Shown: piece after piece, positions 42,673-50,355 of the stretch
Position numbering within the stretch: the first letter of the stretch is position 1
Layout: each line of letters begins with the position of its first letter
Source: Dialister sp.
Lineage (GTDB): Bacteria; Bacillota; Negativicutes; Veillonellales; Dialisteraceae
Direction of reading: 5' to 3'
DNA length: 64,000 nucleotides
Assembly (NCBI GenBank): GCA_022722495.1
Contig: JAIJLI010000001.1
Location: 1 to 64,000 of the forward strand
Position numbers and translations under genes: made by a program
Notes under the pieces: model-generated
Seen by the model: the letters and a program-made list of their open reading frames with translations, nothing else
The model's database searches: none
Told to the model about the DNA's origin: nothing

Positions 42673-42757
42673 GCATCCACCGACCGTAGAAGGAACTCGA
42701 ACCTTCTGTTTGCCCAGACTTGTATCTAAAAGACACGTCCTACCGCCTTGCGGATGC
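42673..42757 (-). tRNA. tRNA-like sequence, probably degenerate
   Basis: On the minus strand an 85-nt segment starts GCATCCG and ends TGGATGC, a 7-bp acceptor-like pair (last pair G-T). It contains a T-arm-like hairpin AGAAGG-TTCGAGTT-CCTTCT and a CTTTTAGAT loop bounded by TGT/ACA. The T loop is one base too long, the anticodon stem is weak, and eight extra bases separate the T-arm from the acceptor. It fills the gap between two genes. If the loop were read as 7 bases, the anticodon would be TTA or TTT. I regard it as a decayed or highly derived tRNA. Confidence 0.3.
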
Positions 42758-42765
42758 TGTCGTTT

Positions 42766-43320
42766 CTATTTTCCGCCATTCTTCAACCATTCTTCAATCG
42801 TGGTACTGTCACCATCAAACGACTGACCGAAGACGTTTACCAACTTGACCGAACAGAGCAGATACGGAATGTTCTTGATGTTATCCGTTGATGGCTCTGT
42901 AGCATCCTGCACCAAAAACAACGCTTTCTTCTGTCTGTAATCGTCATACCAGAGAATCAGCGCACCCTCCAAGTAAGCATACAGACTATCCCATGCTTTC
43001 TCGGCAGCTTTTATCTGCTCAGTAACGGAAAGCTCGGTTGTTCCGTCAACATCATACCCGAACACGCAGACTGACAACGTAGCGTTGGTGCTCTCATGCC
43101 TAGCATTCGGGTCAACGAACACTCTTAACGCATCACTCTCAGGATAGCTCTCGGTATATACACCCTTCTGCTTACCCTTGGAGTTCAATCCTTCCAATGA
43201 CTTGTAGCGGACAGAACCGCCGCCAAAATCATCCTCCAGACTCTTACGCAATCCGTCTGCCTTCCAAGCTCCCTGCTCGGACTTCAAGTAACGCTGTATG
43301 TAGAATTTCTTTTCTGCCAT
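42766..43320 (-). CDS. Hypothetical phage protein, first gene of the leftward operon (184 aa)
   Basis: A mixed protein with basic N-terminus (MAEKKFYIQRYLKSEQGAWK), Gly-rich loop (EDDFGGGSVRYKS) and helical end. It follows the TATATTTG promoter at 43361 after 40 nt, so it is the first product of the operon and probably made early. No family known to me. Confidence 0.55.
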   Translation of the reverse strand: MAEKKFYIQRYLKSEQGAWKADGLRKSLEDDFGGGSVRYKSLEGLNSKGKQKGVYTESYPESDALRVFVDPNARHESTNATLSVCVFGYDVDGTTELSVTEQIKAAEKAWDSLYAYLEGALILWYDDYRQKKALFLVQDATEPSTDNIKNIPYLLCSVKLVNVFGQSFDGDSTTIEEWLKNGGK

Positions 43321-43360
43321 ATTCCAAAGTCGGTAATTCGTAAATCAAACATTTATGCTG

Positions 43361-43368
43361 CAAATATA
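43361..43368 (-). promoter_or_regulatory. TAnnTTTG promoter for the 43320-36966 operon
   Basis: CAAATATA is TATATTTG on the coding strand, 40 nt upstream of the first gene. One promoter could serve the whole set of closely packed leftward genes. Confidence 0.6.
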
Positions 43369-43566
43369 CGCCAAAAAATCAAGCCAAAAATGAACTTTAC
43401 ATAGTTTAACAAATTGCAAATTTGTACCATTTTCCCCATATCCCCAATTAAATATATGTTATCCGCATAAATCAGATTTTTCATATTGAAAATTTAACAT
43501 TTGAACTCTTTCCCATATAATAATAACACGTAAATAAGTAATTGTACTATCGCGCGCAGCCGTAAT

Positions 43567-43613
43567 GGGGGATGTCAACCCCCTGTATATAGTAAACTAT
43601 ATACTCATCCCCC
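43567..43613. repeat. Nested inverted repeats (cruciform or switchable RNA hairpin)
   Basis: The outer arms GGGGGATG (43567-43574) and CATCCCCC (43606-43613) are perfect. Inside, GTATATAGT (43585-43593) and ACTATATAC (43596-43604) form a second perfect 9-bp hairpin with a 2-nt loop. The GGGGG can also pair with CCCCC at 43579-43583, so two exclusive structures exist. It lies in the 1.3-kb gene-free control region. Confidence 0.7.
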
Positions 43614-43990
43614 AAGAAGAAAGGCTTCGCATCAACCCCATATCAATATCACACAAAACTGCAATCCGTATATAGCAAAAACGAACCTTTAATCAAAGAA
43701 CAACCTTATTTTTCCGCAAAAACGAAAATAAACGCAAATAACTCGAAAATTGTATTCTAAGACGTTCAAAATACGATGGCGATAAACTATACCGCAAAGC
43801 TACATAAAACGCTCCATAACGCACGAAAATAAGCGAAAATGAATATCTCGAAAACTTATGCAAAATCAAAAGTAGATATGATATTCTAGAAAATGCTCAA
43901 AATTCGGTAGAAAAGCGGAATTTAAAAAATCAGAGTATTTTACAAAAAAAATAAAAAATAAAAAAATAAAAAATTTCGGACGATAGCTGA

Positions 43991-44024
43991 CCCACCCTGC
44001 GAGTGCCAAAAACGGGGGGGTGGG
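43991..44024. repeat. Inverted repeat CCCACCC / GGGTGGG
   Basis: CCCACCC at 43991-43997 and GGGTGGG at 44018-44024 form a 7-bp GC-only stem with a 20-nt spacer, next to a run of seven G. It is the most GC-rich spot in an otherwise AT-rich stretch. Confidence 0.5.
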
Positions 44025-44362
44025 GTGTAATTTGCCCTATATACCTATAAATCACAGAAAATCAGCACTTTATTTGCGACAAAAAGGGACGTTTTCGGGC
44101 AAAAGCGGCAAAAATGCGGCTTTTCCCGTTTCCGTTTTCGTTTTCTGCTGATTTCTCAAACGAAGGGAAAAGCGAGAATACGAAAAGTAAAAAGATAAAA
44201 CATTTGCAGCAAAGGTGCTGAAAAGCACGAAATTCCCAAAAAGTTTTCAGTTTAGAATTAATCTAAATAAGAAACGACAACAGAAAGCGAGTGCAAACAG
44301 ATAGAAACCAAACATCAAACATTATTTAGAAATAATCTAGATAACTGAAACGTATCAATAAA

Positions 44363-44530
44363 CGGCTGCAAAGATACGCAAACGGCAAAGAAAGTACAAA
44401 CTATCTAGCAAACAGGAAAACCGCTGCAAACGGCAAATAATACGCTTTTAGACGTTTCCCCGATATATAAGGTACACGCACATATACATATATAGAAAAC
44501 GGCTGCAAAGATGATTTTTCGGGCTGCAAA
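44363..44530. repeat. Four GCTGCAAA direct repeats
   Basis: [CG][CG]GCTGCAAA occurs at 44363-44372, 44421-44430, 44500-44509 and 44521-44530, all in the same orientation. The first overlaps a TATCTTTG promoter element read leftward (44369-44376). The copies may be remnants of promoter-like sequence (TTTGCAGC) or binding sites of a replication or regulatory protein. Confidence 0.45.
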
Positions 44531-44710
44531 GGTGCAAAGGTAGGAAAACATATATAATCACACAACAATTTTATATTTAACACCTTATTTTGCAAAGTGG
44601 AGATAGCAGTTCGTGTAAATATTTAAGAAAATGCAGTTATTTTCAAGAAAAAAAGCGAGAAAAAACATAATTTTTTGCCTAAAAGTTTTGCAGATTCAGA
44701 AAAAAAGCCG

Positions 44711-44718
44711 TACCTTTG
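44711..44718 (+). promoter_or_regulatory. TAnnTTTG promoter for the right arm
   Basis: TACCTTTG with a T-rich upstream region including TTTTG near 44690. The first recognised gene starts at 45235, so the transcript would carry a leader of about 510 nt. Confidence 0.55.
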
Positions 44719-45234
44719 CATCGCAATCAAGAAACAACGAGATTACTTCTAAGCAGAGAAATCCTGTTATATCTATATTGTGTGTTCTTTGATTTACTTT
44801 CATGTTAGTGTAATAGAGAAATGAAAACTATCTTTTGCCGTGACTATAGCAATATATAGCATTAGACGTTTTATAGGCTCTATTATAAATCACTATCAGA
44901 AACCTAACAGATGTTAGTGTAACAATACGATATAGTAGTATTAAGCGGTTTTTATGTTAGCCAACTGAAAAGTAACATAAGGTAGTAACTTATAAATGAA
45001 AGTAGGAAAACGGATAGGCTATTATAAGGAATGTAGCTGCATTCGTACTTATTATAAAGCACTGAAACATTCTAAGGTGAGTAATGAAAAGTTAGAGTAA
45101 TGAAATGAACTGAATGATAAATGAAAGTCAATACATAAATAAGTACGGTTATTGCAGGCGAAAACATCAGCCTTTGGAAATTGTGCGAGTCAATTGATAG
45201 CCACAAAATTAGTAACTTAAAAAACAAAGGAGAT
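44719..45234 (+). other. Long leader region with short direct repeats
   Basis: No gene seen. ATGTTAGTGTAA occurs twice (near 44803 and 44910) and is partly repeated near 44956. TTATAAA[TG]CACT occurs twice (near 44885 and 45052). GATTACTTCTAAGC at 44741-44754 recurs at 45638-45651. The leader may fold into regulatory RNA or hold operators. Confidence 0.4.
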
Positions 45235-45570
45235 ATGATTACAACAAGCAAATTTTCAGAGGTTGCAAAGGTACTCAAAGGACTTGCAGCAGTTTATAGT
45301 GTTCAATATGAGTCTTCATTTATTGAGTCTGATATGAAGATAGATATTGATACCATAAAAAAAGAGTTTGCTAACTGCAACGGCAAAAAGTACGGATTCG
45401 CATTAACAATTGGCATCCGTAAGTCTGGAACAAATAACTCATTAGGTAGCATGTTTCGCACATTTCTAGATGATGGCGAATTTGTTGCTTTGTTTACTCT
45501 TGAATTTGATAACCATACAAAGATATGGAATATCAAGAAAGTGACAAAGGAGGAGGAATGTTATTACTAG
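45235..45570 (+). CDS. Hypothetical phage protein (111 aa)
   Basis: ATG 45235 follows AAAGGAGAT, one of the better Shine-Dalgarno sites here, so I prefer it to an upstream TTG. The product has an N-terminal helix (TTSKFSEVAKVLKGLAAVY) and beta-rich end (DDGEFVALFTLEFDNHTKIW). First gene of the right arm; no family recognised. Confidence 0.6.
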   Translation: MITTSKFSEVAKVLKGLAAVYSVQYESSFIESDMKIDIDTIKKEFANCNGKKYGFALTIGIRKSGTNNSLGSMFRTFLDDGEFVALFTLEFDNHTKIWNIKKVTKEEECYY

Positions 45571-45580
45571 AAACAAAAAA

Positions 45581-45605
45581 CCCACTACCTTAAAAAAGTA
45601 GTGGG
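45581..45605 (+). repeat. Hairpin CCCACTAC / GTAGTGGG
   Basis: A perfect 8-bp stem with a 9-nt A/T-rich loop, 11 nt after the 45235-45570 gene. No T-run follows, so alone it would not end transcription, but it may protect the mRNA end. Confidence 0.55.
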
Positions 45606-45621
45606 CGAATCAAGTTAAAAG

Positions 45622-45675
45622 AAAAACTAATAACTTGGATTACTTCTAAGCGGTTGCAAAGTTATTAGTTTTTTC
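45622..45675 (+). terminator. Strong hairpin with T-run
   Basis: AAAAACTAATAACTT (45622-45636) and AAGTTATTAGTTTTT (45659-45673) form a perfect 15-bp stem and the second arm ends in a T-run. It would stop transcription before the 45718 gene, or act as an attenuator, since no new promoter box is obvious after it. Confidence 0.65.
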
Positions 45676-45717
45676 CGAATTAGCAAAATTAATTAGTAAC
45701 TTTTAAATATTTTAGGT

Positions 45718-46065
45718 ATGAAGACTTATAAAACAAATTATTCAGTAGCTGTAAATTGGTGTAATAATGCGCTTATCCTCTGCAACAATATTACAGAGAT
45801 AGACCCATCTGTTTATGATAATATGCGCTTTGAACTGTTCGATGAAGAAGACGGCACACAAAGAGATATTTATCAGTGGTTTATTACAAATTGCACCGAT
45901 GACGATGTAGAGTATTTGGAAAAAACATTTGGCTTACTTTTCACTTATTCAGACCTTTTGGATAAGTATATTCTTTGCGTTGACCATTTCGGCACAAGTT
46001 GGGATTACGTTGAATGGACAACTACAAACGAATTGGCAAAAAGAGAATTAGGAGAAAAGAAGTAA
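45718..46065 (+). CDS. Hypothetical phage protein (115 aa)
   Basis: An acidic mixed protein with Trp/Tyr-rich segments (YSVAVNWCNNALILCNNITE; DHFGTSWDYVEWTTTNELAK). No signal peptide. Part of a run of small rightward genes. Unrecognised. Confidence 0.55.
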   Translation: MKTYKTNYSVAVNWCNNALILCNNITEIDPSVYDNMRFELFDEEDGTQRDIYQWFITNCTDDDVEYLEKTFGLLFTYSDLLDKYILCVDHFGTSWDYVEWTTTNELAKRELGEKK

Positions 46066-46089
46066 TTAAAACTAATTGGAGGGCTATAT

Positions 46090-46398
46090 ATGACTAATAA
46101 AGAGATTGAAAGATACAGAAACAGCTATAAGGTGGTTAATGGCATCGGCTTTTGCCGTGTGAACAATGATATAAACGGGAATCCCCGTTATGTAGTTCAT
46201 TTTCTCGCTTTTACCACTGACGAAGAAATGAGAAACGACAATTTAAGCCAAAGTCAATTGTATGCAATTGCCAAAAAGCGTGCAAATGATTTGGGCTTTT
46301 CTGTTTATCGTGCCAATTGGTACGGAGGCGGTTTTGTTGGGCAATCTTATTCTTTGATTGATACGGCAAACAAAATTAATGAGATAGTAAACAAGTAA
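46090..46398 (+). CDS. Hypothetical phage protein (102 aa)
   Basis: Reads like a small alpha/beta protein: SYKVVNGIGFCRVNNDINGN then YVVHFLAFTTDEEMRNDNLS and a long helix. GGAGGGC precedes the start. Unrecognised. Confidence 0.55.
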   Translation: MTNKEIERYRNSYKVVNGIGFCRVNNDINGNPRYVVHFLAFTTDEEMRNDNLSQSQLYAIAKKRANDLGFSVYRANWYGGGFVGQSYSLIDTANKINEIVNK

Positions 46399-46456
46399 TA
46401 ACAATAACCTTTGCACTCGCTTATTTGTGGGTGCAAAGGTACAAATAATATAAGAT

Positions 46457-46738
46457 ATGAAAAAGATAAGAATAAACATTTTGATAGACTTCTATACCGA
46501 CAAATTGAGCGATATTGCAAATCGTGTTTCAGTCTTGGCAGCCACGGCGCAACAAGAAGACGAAAAGCCAAATTTTCACAAAATAGCAAAGGAGGCTAAA
46601 GCCCTGTTTGCCGATTATATCGTATTTAAAGCGAAAGCACGTAAATTTATAGATTTACTTGGTATGCCTTACGGTCAAATGTGGGCAAACGAATATGAAT
46701 TGCGTGCTGCAAAGCACTTCGATTTTCTTTTAAACTAA
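46457..46738 (+). CDS. Hypothetical helical protein (93 aa)
   Basis: A helical, basic protein (MKKIRINILIDFYTDKLSDI to AAKHFDFLLN). No family recognised. It is 6 nt upstream of a short membrane-peptide gene. Confidence 0.5.
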   Translation: MKKIRINILIDFYTDKLSDIANRVSVLAATAQQEDEKPNFHKIAKEAKALFADYIVFKAKARKFIDLLGMPYGQMWANEYELRAAKHFDFLLN

Positions 46739-46744
46739 TTGGAT

Positions 46745-46837
46745 ATGGATATAACAATACCTTTCGTTTTCGCCCTTATATCTTACGTACTGGGTATTAT
46801 TGTGGGTAAGAATTGGAATAAGTACGTAAAAGAGTAA
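46745..46837 (+). CDS. Short membrane peptide (30 aa)
   Basis: ATG 46745 opens a 30-codon frame with one hydrophobic helix (ITIPFVFALISYVLGIIVG) and a basic end (KNWNKYVKE). The position directly after the previous gene and the clean helix support expression. Function unknown. Confidence 0.45.
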   Translation: MDITIPFVFALISYVLGIIVGKNWNKYVKE

Positions 46838-46859
46838 ATAACCTTTAAAACGCAAAGAA

Positions 46860-47060
46860 ATGACTTATGCAGGTGTATCTAAAACAAAGATAGGTAATTA
46901 TACCTACGATGTTTGTTATTTTTCCGTGAATTTGTGCAAAGAGTATGTTTGTCGCATTTTTCACAAAGGTAGTACTAAATTAGTTTGCGAGAAAAGGGGA
47001 AAGACTACCAAAGCGGCTTTGTTAGCTGCAAGAAAAGCGGCAAAGGCAATATTATTATAG
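46860..47060 (+). CDS. Hypothetical basic protein (66 aa)
   Basis: A Lys/Ala-rich C-terminal helix (TTKAALLAARKAAKAILL) follows a Cys/Tyr-rich beta part (YTYDVCYFSVNLCKEYVC). This two-part layout resembles small nucleic-acid-binding proteins. No known family. Confidence 0.5.
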   Translation: MTYAGVSKTKIGNYTYDVCYFSVNLCKEYVCRIFHKGSTKLVCEKRGKTTKAALLAARKAAKAILL

Positions 47061-47081
47061 TATTGGATAGGTGCAAAGGTT

Positions 47082-47294
47082 GTGGCTATCTCTATATGTG
47101 TTCCTGTATGTTTGGATATGCCACCGAATAATGTGCGGTTGGATATTGCAGCAAACAAGCCGTTTAATGCGGTCGTAGGCGATTGCTTATGTGGTGTTGG
47201 CAAAGTAGTACATACGCTACCTTTGCCGCCTCCACGGAACAAAAGAATGAGTGAAATAACAAAAGTAAATCAATTAATAAAGAAACAGAAATGA
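47082..47294 (+). CDS. Doubtful ORF (70 aa, GTG start)
   Basis: A frame from GTG 47082 ends in TGA overlapping the ATG of the next gene (ATGA), a coupling pattern, yet the residues (Pro-rich VVHTLPLPPPRNKR) and the absence of a convincing start make it uncertain. It may instead be non-coding leader for 47291. Confidence 0.3.
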   Translation: MAISICVPVCLDMPPNNVRLDIAANKPFNAVVGDCLCGVGKVVHTLPLPPPRNKRMSEITKVNQLIKKQK

Positions 47295-47704
47295 AAAAAG
47301 TATTTGTAGTAAGTATTAGCAAACATTGTGAAAGTCGTGTTTATGCAGCAGAGGAAGATAGAATTGTACCTCGCATGATAAATGGCGTATTACGTATCTT
47401 TGAAAGCAAGGATGACGCAAAGAAATACATTGAAACATTCTATAACGAAAGTGCGACTGATAATGCGTCTTTAAGTAGTCGTGATGAAAAGAAGGGTAGC
47501 TACAAAGCGACTTTGAACGACTGGTATAATGAAGACGATAAAACAACTACTTGGGATGGCATACCATTGAAAGGTTGCAAGCAGAAAATCACCATCAAAT
47601 TGTACTCTATGGAATTAACTAAATCAGGTTCAAATGCAGATTTGGATGATGATATGTACGATTTGCTTGCAGGTGAAGATACAGATAGAGCAATTATAAA
47701 CTAA
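47291..47704 (+). CDS. Hypothetical phage protein (137 aa)
   Basis: A mixed, acidic protein with a Lys-rich helical centre (KDDAKKYIETFYNESATDNA) and an acidic end (DDDMYDLLAGEDTD). No membrane segment. Unrecognised. Confidence 0.55.
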   Translation: MKKVFVVSISKHCESRVYAAEEDRIVPRMINGVLRIFESKDDAKKYIETFYNESATDNASLSSRDEKKGSYKATLNDWYNEDDKTTTWDGIPLKGCKQKITIKLYSMELTKSGSNADLDDDMYDLLAGEDTDRAIIN

Positions 47705-47722
47705 TAAAAGAAAGGAACGAAA

Positions 47723-47953
47723 ATGAAAGTACATCACATAGCGCATTATGAATATGGCAGAAGACCACATTCAGAAATGAGAGAAAAAGAGTTCCCTACA
47801 CGTTGGGAAGCTGAGAAATTTTGCGAGGAATGGAGTAGAGACCATTGGTGTTTTGGTGGTGCAGCATGGGTAGAAAGCACTACAGAGCCGAGACCTATAA
47901 CCGCTAGCGATGTTCTCGCAGCCGCAGTAATCAAAAAGATTTTAAGATATTAA
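47723..47953 (+). CDS. Hypothetical phage protein (76 aa)
   Basis: Contains His/Tyr-rich N-terminus (MKVHHIAHYEYGRRPHSEMR) and a Trp-rich centre. The purine-rich AAAGAAAGGAACGAAA precedes the start. Unrecognised. Confidence 0.5.
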   Translation: MKVHHIAHYEYGRRPHSEMREKEFPTRWEAEKFCEEWSRDHWCFGGAAWVESTTEPRPITASDVLAAAVIKKILRY

Positions 47954-47965
47954 AACGATTAAGTT

Positions 47966-48223
47966 ATGAAAGTATATGTAGTTATCACTTCATACCAACA
48001 CGGATTGGGTGAAGCTGTTGAGGTAGATGCAGAAGTCTTCGATACCAGCGACAAGGCTAGAAAAGCGATGGGAGAGAAAGGACGGAACACATTGGAAAGC
48101 TATAAGCATTCATTGGATTGTGACGATTTCCAAATCAGCGTATCAGGCTCATTCTATCATATCTCAGACAACGAAGGTGAGACGTGGGATAATTTCGATA
48201 TTGTAGAACAAGAATTAAAGTAA
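47966..48223 (+). CDS. Hypothetical phage protein (85 aa)
   Basis: A short alpha/beta protein (MKVYVVITSYQHGLGEAVEV, then SDKARKAMGEKGRNTLESYK). Similar in style to the neighbour at 47291 (both start MK-V-V-VSIS/VITS). Unrecognised. Confidence 0.5.
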   Translation: MKVYVVITSYQHGLGEAVEVDAEVFDTSDKARKAMGEKGRNTLESYKHSLDCDDFQISVSGSFYHISDNEGETWDNFDIVEQELK

Positions 48224-48230
48224 TAAGACT

Positions 48231-48590
48231 ATGGAGATTAAGAATGCAGCTCATTGCTCTATCAACGGAAAAGACCTTTGTCTTGATGAGTTGGTAAGAG
48301 ATTTGTTCAATGATGGTCAGTACGCTTGGAATAAAGACAATACAGAAATGGTTGGATTTGCCGGCAACGAGCCAGTATTGGTACGTCAAGAAACAGACAA
48401 CAAATTGTTGGTTAGATTCCTTGGCGATGCTTGGTGTCCTGATGTTGTTGAGAAATGGATGAAGAGAATTGAACATGACAAGAACAATGATGTAGATTAC
48501 ATAATTGATACTTATATGTTTGGAGTGATTGAGAATGACCGAGAGCGTAAAAGTAGCGATTTCCATGTATCATTCTATTATCGTGGATAA
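48231..48590 (+). CDS. Hypothetical phage protein (119 aa)
   Basis: A mixed protein with Cys/Asp-rich N-terminus and a beta-rich middle (EMVGFAGNEPVLVRQETDNK). It closes a block of small genes before the serine recombinase. Unrecognised. Confidence 0.5.
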   Translation: MEIKNAAHCSINGKDLCLDELVRDLFNDGQYAWNKDNTEMVGFAGNEPVLVRQETDNKLLVRFLGDAWCPDVVEKWMKRIEHDKNNDVDYIIDTYMFGVIENDRERKSSDFHVSFYYRG

Positions 48591-48646
48591 TAAATAGCAG
48601 AAAGTAACGTTTTAAGTAATAAGAGATAGGATAGGAGATAGGAGAA

Positions 48647-49708
48647 ATGAAGACAACAGAAATCATGAATGCAGGTGGCACATCTGTAAAATACGACATC
48701 GTGAACATCGGCTGTAAGGATTGCCCTTATTGCATGATGGCAGAAGGTCACTACCTTTGCCGTTCGGACAAAAGCTGCAACGCAAAGGCAAACATGACCG
48801 ATGATGATGAGCCAAAGCAGAAAGTAATAATATACAGTCGTGTCTCTACTGAAAAGCAGACATTGGAGCAGCAGGAAAGAACAATCAACGAATGGTTGAA
48901 TTGTCACAATCTGAAAGCTACTCACGAAGTGAAGGAGGAAGGTGTATCGGGTAAGGTATCTTATAAGGATAGAAACCTTGGTAAGGTAGTGTTGCCGATG
49001 CTTGATAAGGGTGATATACTTATTGTGTCAGAGGTCAGCCGTATCGGTCGTTCCATGAGCGACATCAACAAGTTTGTTAATGACGAACTGAAACCACGTG
49101 GCGTGCGCTTGGTAATCGTACAGATGGGCATTGACCTTGATTGCAGCCATCTGAAAGCGATAGACGAAATGCTATTGTTCGCTTTCTCATTCTCGGCACA
49201 GATGGAGCGTGAACTCATTCAAGAGAGAACACAGAGCGCATTGGAAGTACGCAAGCAGAAGTTGGCACAAGACGGAGAATTTATTTCAAAGTCTGGTAAG
49301 GTCGTTAAGAAGTTGGGCAGACCTAGAAAATGTGACTTATCAAATGCACAGAAGGCGGCATCGGAAAAGCGCAAGAAAGAGGCTGCTGAGAAACCTTGCA
49401 ATAAAGCTATATGGAATGTGGTTAAGAAGTGTACCAATGACTTCACGGAATTGACTACACCTAACTTTGCCGATGCAGCTATGATGTTGCAGCAGATGGG
49501 CGTTTATTCGTCCACTGGCAAGGTATTAACCAAAGAACTAGTAAGAAGTGCGTACTACAACTTACGTTCAGTCTATGGCAGTCAGGTTTATTTCAGACGT
49601 GGTTCTGCCAACTATCGTGTAATGCGAGAAAAGGGTATGACTGACGAGGAGATTCAGCAGTATTACAAGGAACTGAATAATAACAATAATAATACGGAGG
49701 AGGAATAA
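48647..49708 (+). CDS. Serine recombinase (resolvase/invertase family) with Cys-rich N-terminal extension
   Basis: The 353-residue product has a Cys-rich N-terminal segment (CKDCPYCMM and LCRSDKSC, residues 23-44) that may bind zinc, then a resolvase catalytic domain: IIYSRVSTEKQ (catalytic Ser67), EEGVSGKVSYKDR, LIVSEVSRIGRSMSDI (catalytic Arg region) and FAFSFSAQMERELIQERTQS (helix E). A GRPRK linker leads to a C-terminal DNA-binding part. It is too short for a large serine integrase. It may invert or resolve DNA, or be a regulator. The phage also has a tyrosine integrase. Confidence 0.85.
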   Translation: MKTTEIMNAGGTSVKYDIVNIGCKDCPYCMMAEGHYLCRSDKSCNAKANMTDDDEPKQKVIIYSRVSTEKQTLEQQERTINEWLNCHNLKATHEVKEEGVSGKVSYKDRNLGKVVLPMLDKGDILIVSEVSRIGRSMSDINKFVNDELKPRGVRLVIVQMGIDLDCSHLKAIDEMLLFAFSFSAQMERELIQERTQSALEVRKQKLAQDGEFISKSGKVVKKLGRPRKCDLSNAQKAASEKRKKEAAEKPCNKAIWNVVKKCTNDFTELTTPNFADAAMMLQQMGVYSSTGKVLTKELVRSAYYNLRSVYGSQVYFRRGSANYRVMREKGMTDEEIQQYYKELNNNNNNTEEE

Positions 49709-49711
49709 GTT

Positions 49712-49894
49712 ATGATTATAGCATCACTCAAAGGAAAGATATTCAAGAAAATACATAACTTGGTGTACGATGATGGAGAAATGGTAAATGCCAAGATACC
49801 TAGTTGCCGCATCAATATGACGGAAAAAGATTTCTTTGATTTCGTCAGAAGTCTTGAATGCAGCTACAATATCTCAATAATGTATCACGATTAA
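49712..49894 (+). CDS. Hypothetical phage protein (60 aa)
   Basis: A small mixed protein starting MIIASLKGKIFKKIHNLVYD, 3 nt after the recombinase stop, thus probably translated together with it. No family known. Confidence 0.5.
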   Translation: MIIASLKGKIFKKIHNLVYDDGEMVNAKIPSCRINMTEKDFFDFVRSLECSYNISIMYHD

Positions 49895-49907
49895 AACGGA
49901 AAAAGTT

Positions 49908-49979
49908 ATGGCATTTTTAATAGCAATTTGGCTAATCGGCACATTGTTCGATTGCGCCATGGGCAGAAATAAAGATTAA
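49908..49979 (+). CDS. Very short membrane peptide (23 aa)
   Basis: ATG 49908 to TAA 49979 encodes MAFLIAIWLIGTLFDCAMG plus a short polar end. One hydrophobic helix, as in 46745 and 51384. GAAAAAG precedes the start. Expression is likely but not certain. Confidence 0.4.
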   Translation: MAFLIAIWLIGTLFDCAMGRNKD

Positions 49980-50043
49980 AATTTCTGCCCTACACACAAT
50001 ATAATGACGCATATTGCGTTATCTTTTGAAATAATATAAATAT

Positions 50044-50065
50044 AGCCCTACGCAGCACGGTCAAG
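50044..50065 (+). promoter_or_regulatory. 22-nt upstream element, copy 1
   Basis: AGCCCT then ACGCAG then CACGGTCAAG, 10 nt before ATG 50076. One of four copies; consensus AGCCCT-N6-CACGG[T][CT]AAG. Confidence 0.7.
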
Positions 50066-50075
50066 CGAATAAGTT

Positions 50076-50318
50076 ATGAAGATTAAGACATCAAAGTACA
50101 ACGAAGTAAGATTATCTGATGTTGCTCAATACATCAAAGTTCCTGCACAGATAGTAAAGCCATCTACTCCAAATGGAGTATTGATTGGTGATGTTCAATA
50201 CGAAGACGGAAAGAAAGAGCGAGTATATTCAGACTGTGAAGTACGTATTAACAACGTTCAGCTACCATTCGCAGTTGGAGAAGATAGCTACTTCAATAGC
50301 GAGATTGAAATCAACTAA
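50076..50318 (+). CDS. Hypothetical phage protein (80 aa)
   Basis: A small mixed protein (start MKIKTSKYNEVRLSDVAQYI) with beta-rich second half (LPFAVGEDSYFNSEIEIN). First of four genes preceded by the shared 22-nt element. Unrecognised. Confidence 0.55.
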   Translation: MKIKTSKYNEVRLSDVAQYIKVPAQIVKPSTPNGVLIGDVQYEDGKKERVYSDCEVRINNVQLPFAVGEDSYFNSEIEIN

Positions 50319-50325
50319 CAGATTC

Positions 50326-50347
50326 AGCCCTCGCCATCACGGTCAAG
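50326..50347 (+). promoter_or_regulatory. 22-nt upstream element, copy 2
   Basis: AGCCCT, CGCCAT, CACGGTCAAG; 8 nt before ATG 50356. Confidence 0.7.
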
Positions 50348-50355
50348 TCAGAAAT

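Larger units (their letters stand above)
43369..44710. other. Gene-free control region, candidate origin
   Basis: I see no credible gene in about 1.3 kb; short ORFs here have poor composition and no ribosome site. It contains AT-rich runs (for example 43921-43978, almost only A and T), nested hairpins at 43567-43613, an inverted repeat CCCACCC/GGGTGGG at 43991-44024, and four GCTGCAAA repeats at 44363-44530. It sits between divergent promoters. An origin of replication or partition site is plausible, not shown. Confidence 0.5.

Noticed and set aside
44401-44595. 64-codon ORF on the minus strand in the control region
   Set aside because: Lies over the GCTGCAAA repeats, with Phe/Pro-rich random-looking sequence and no start signal.
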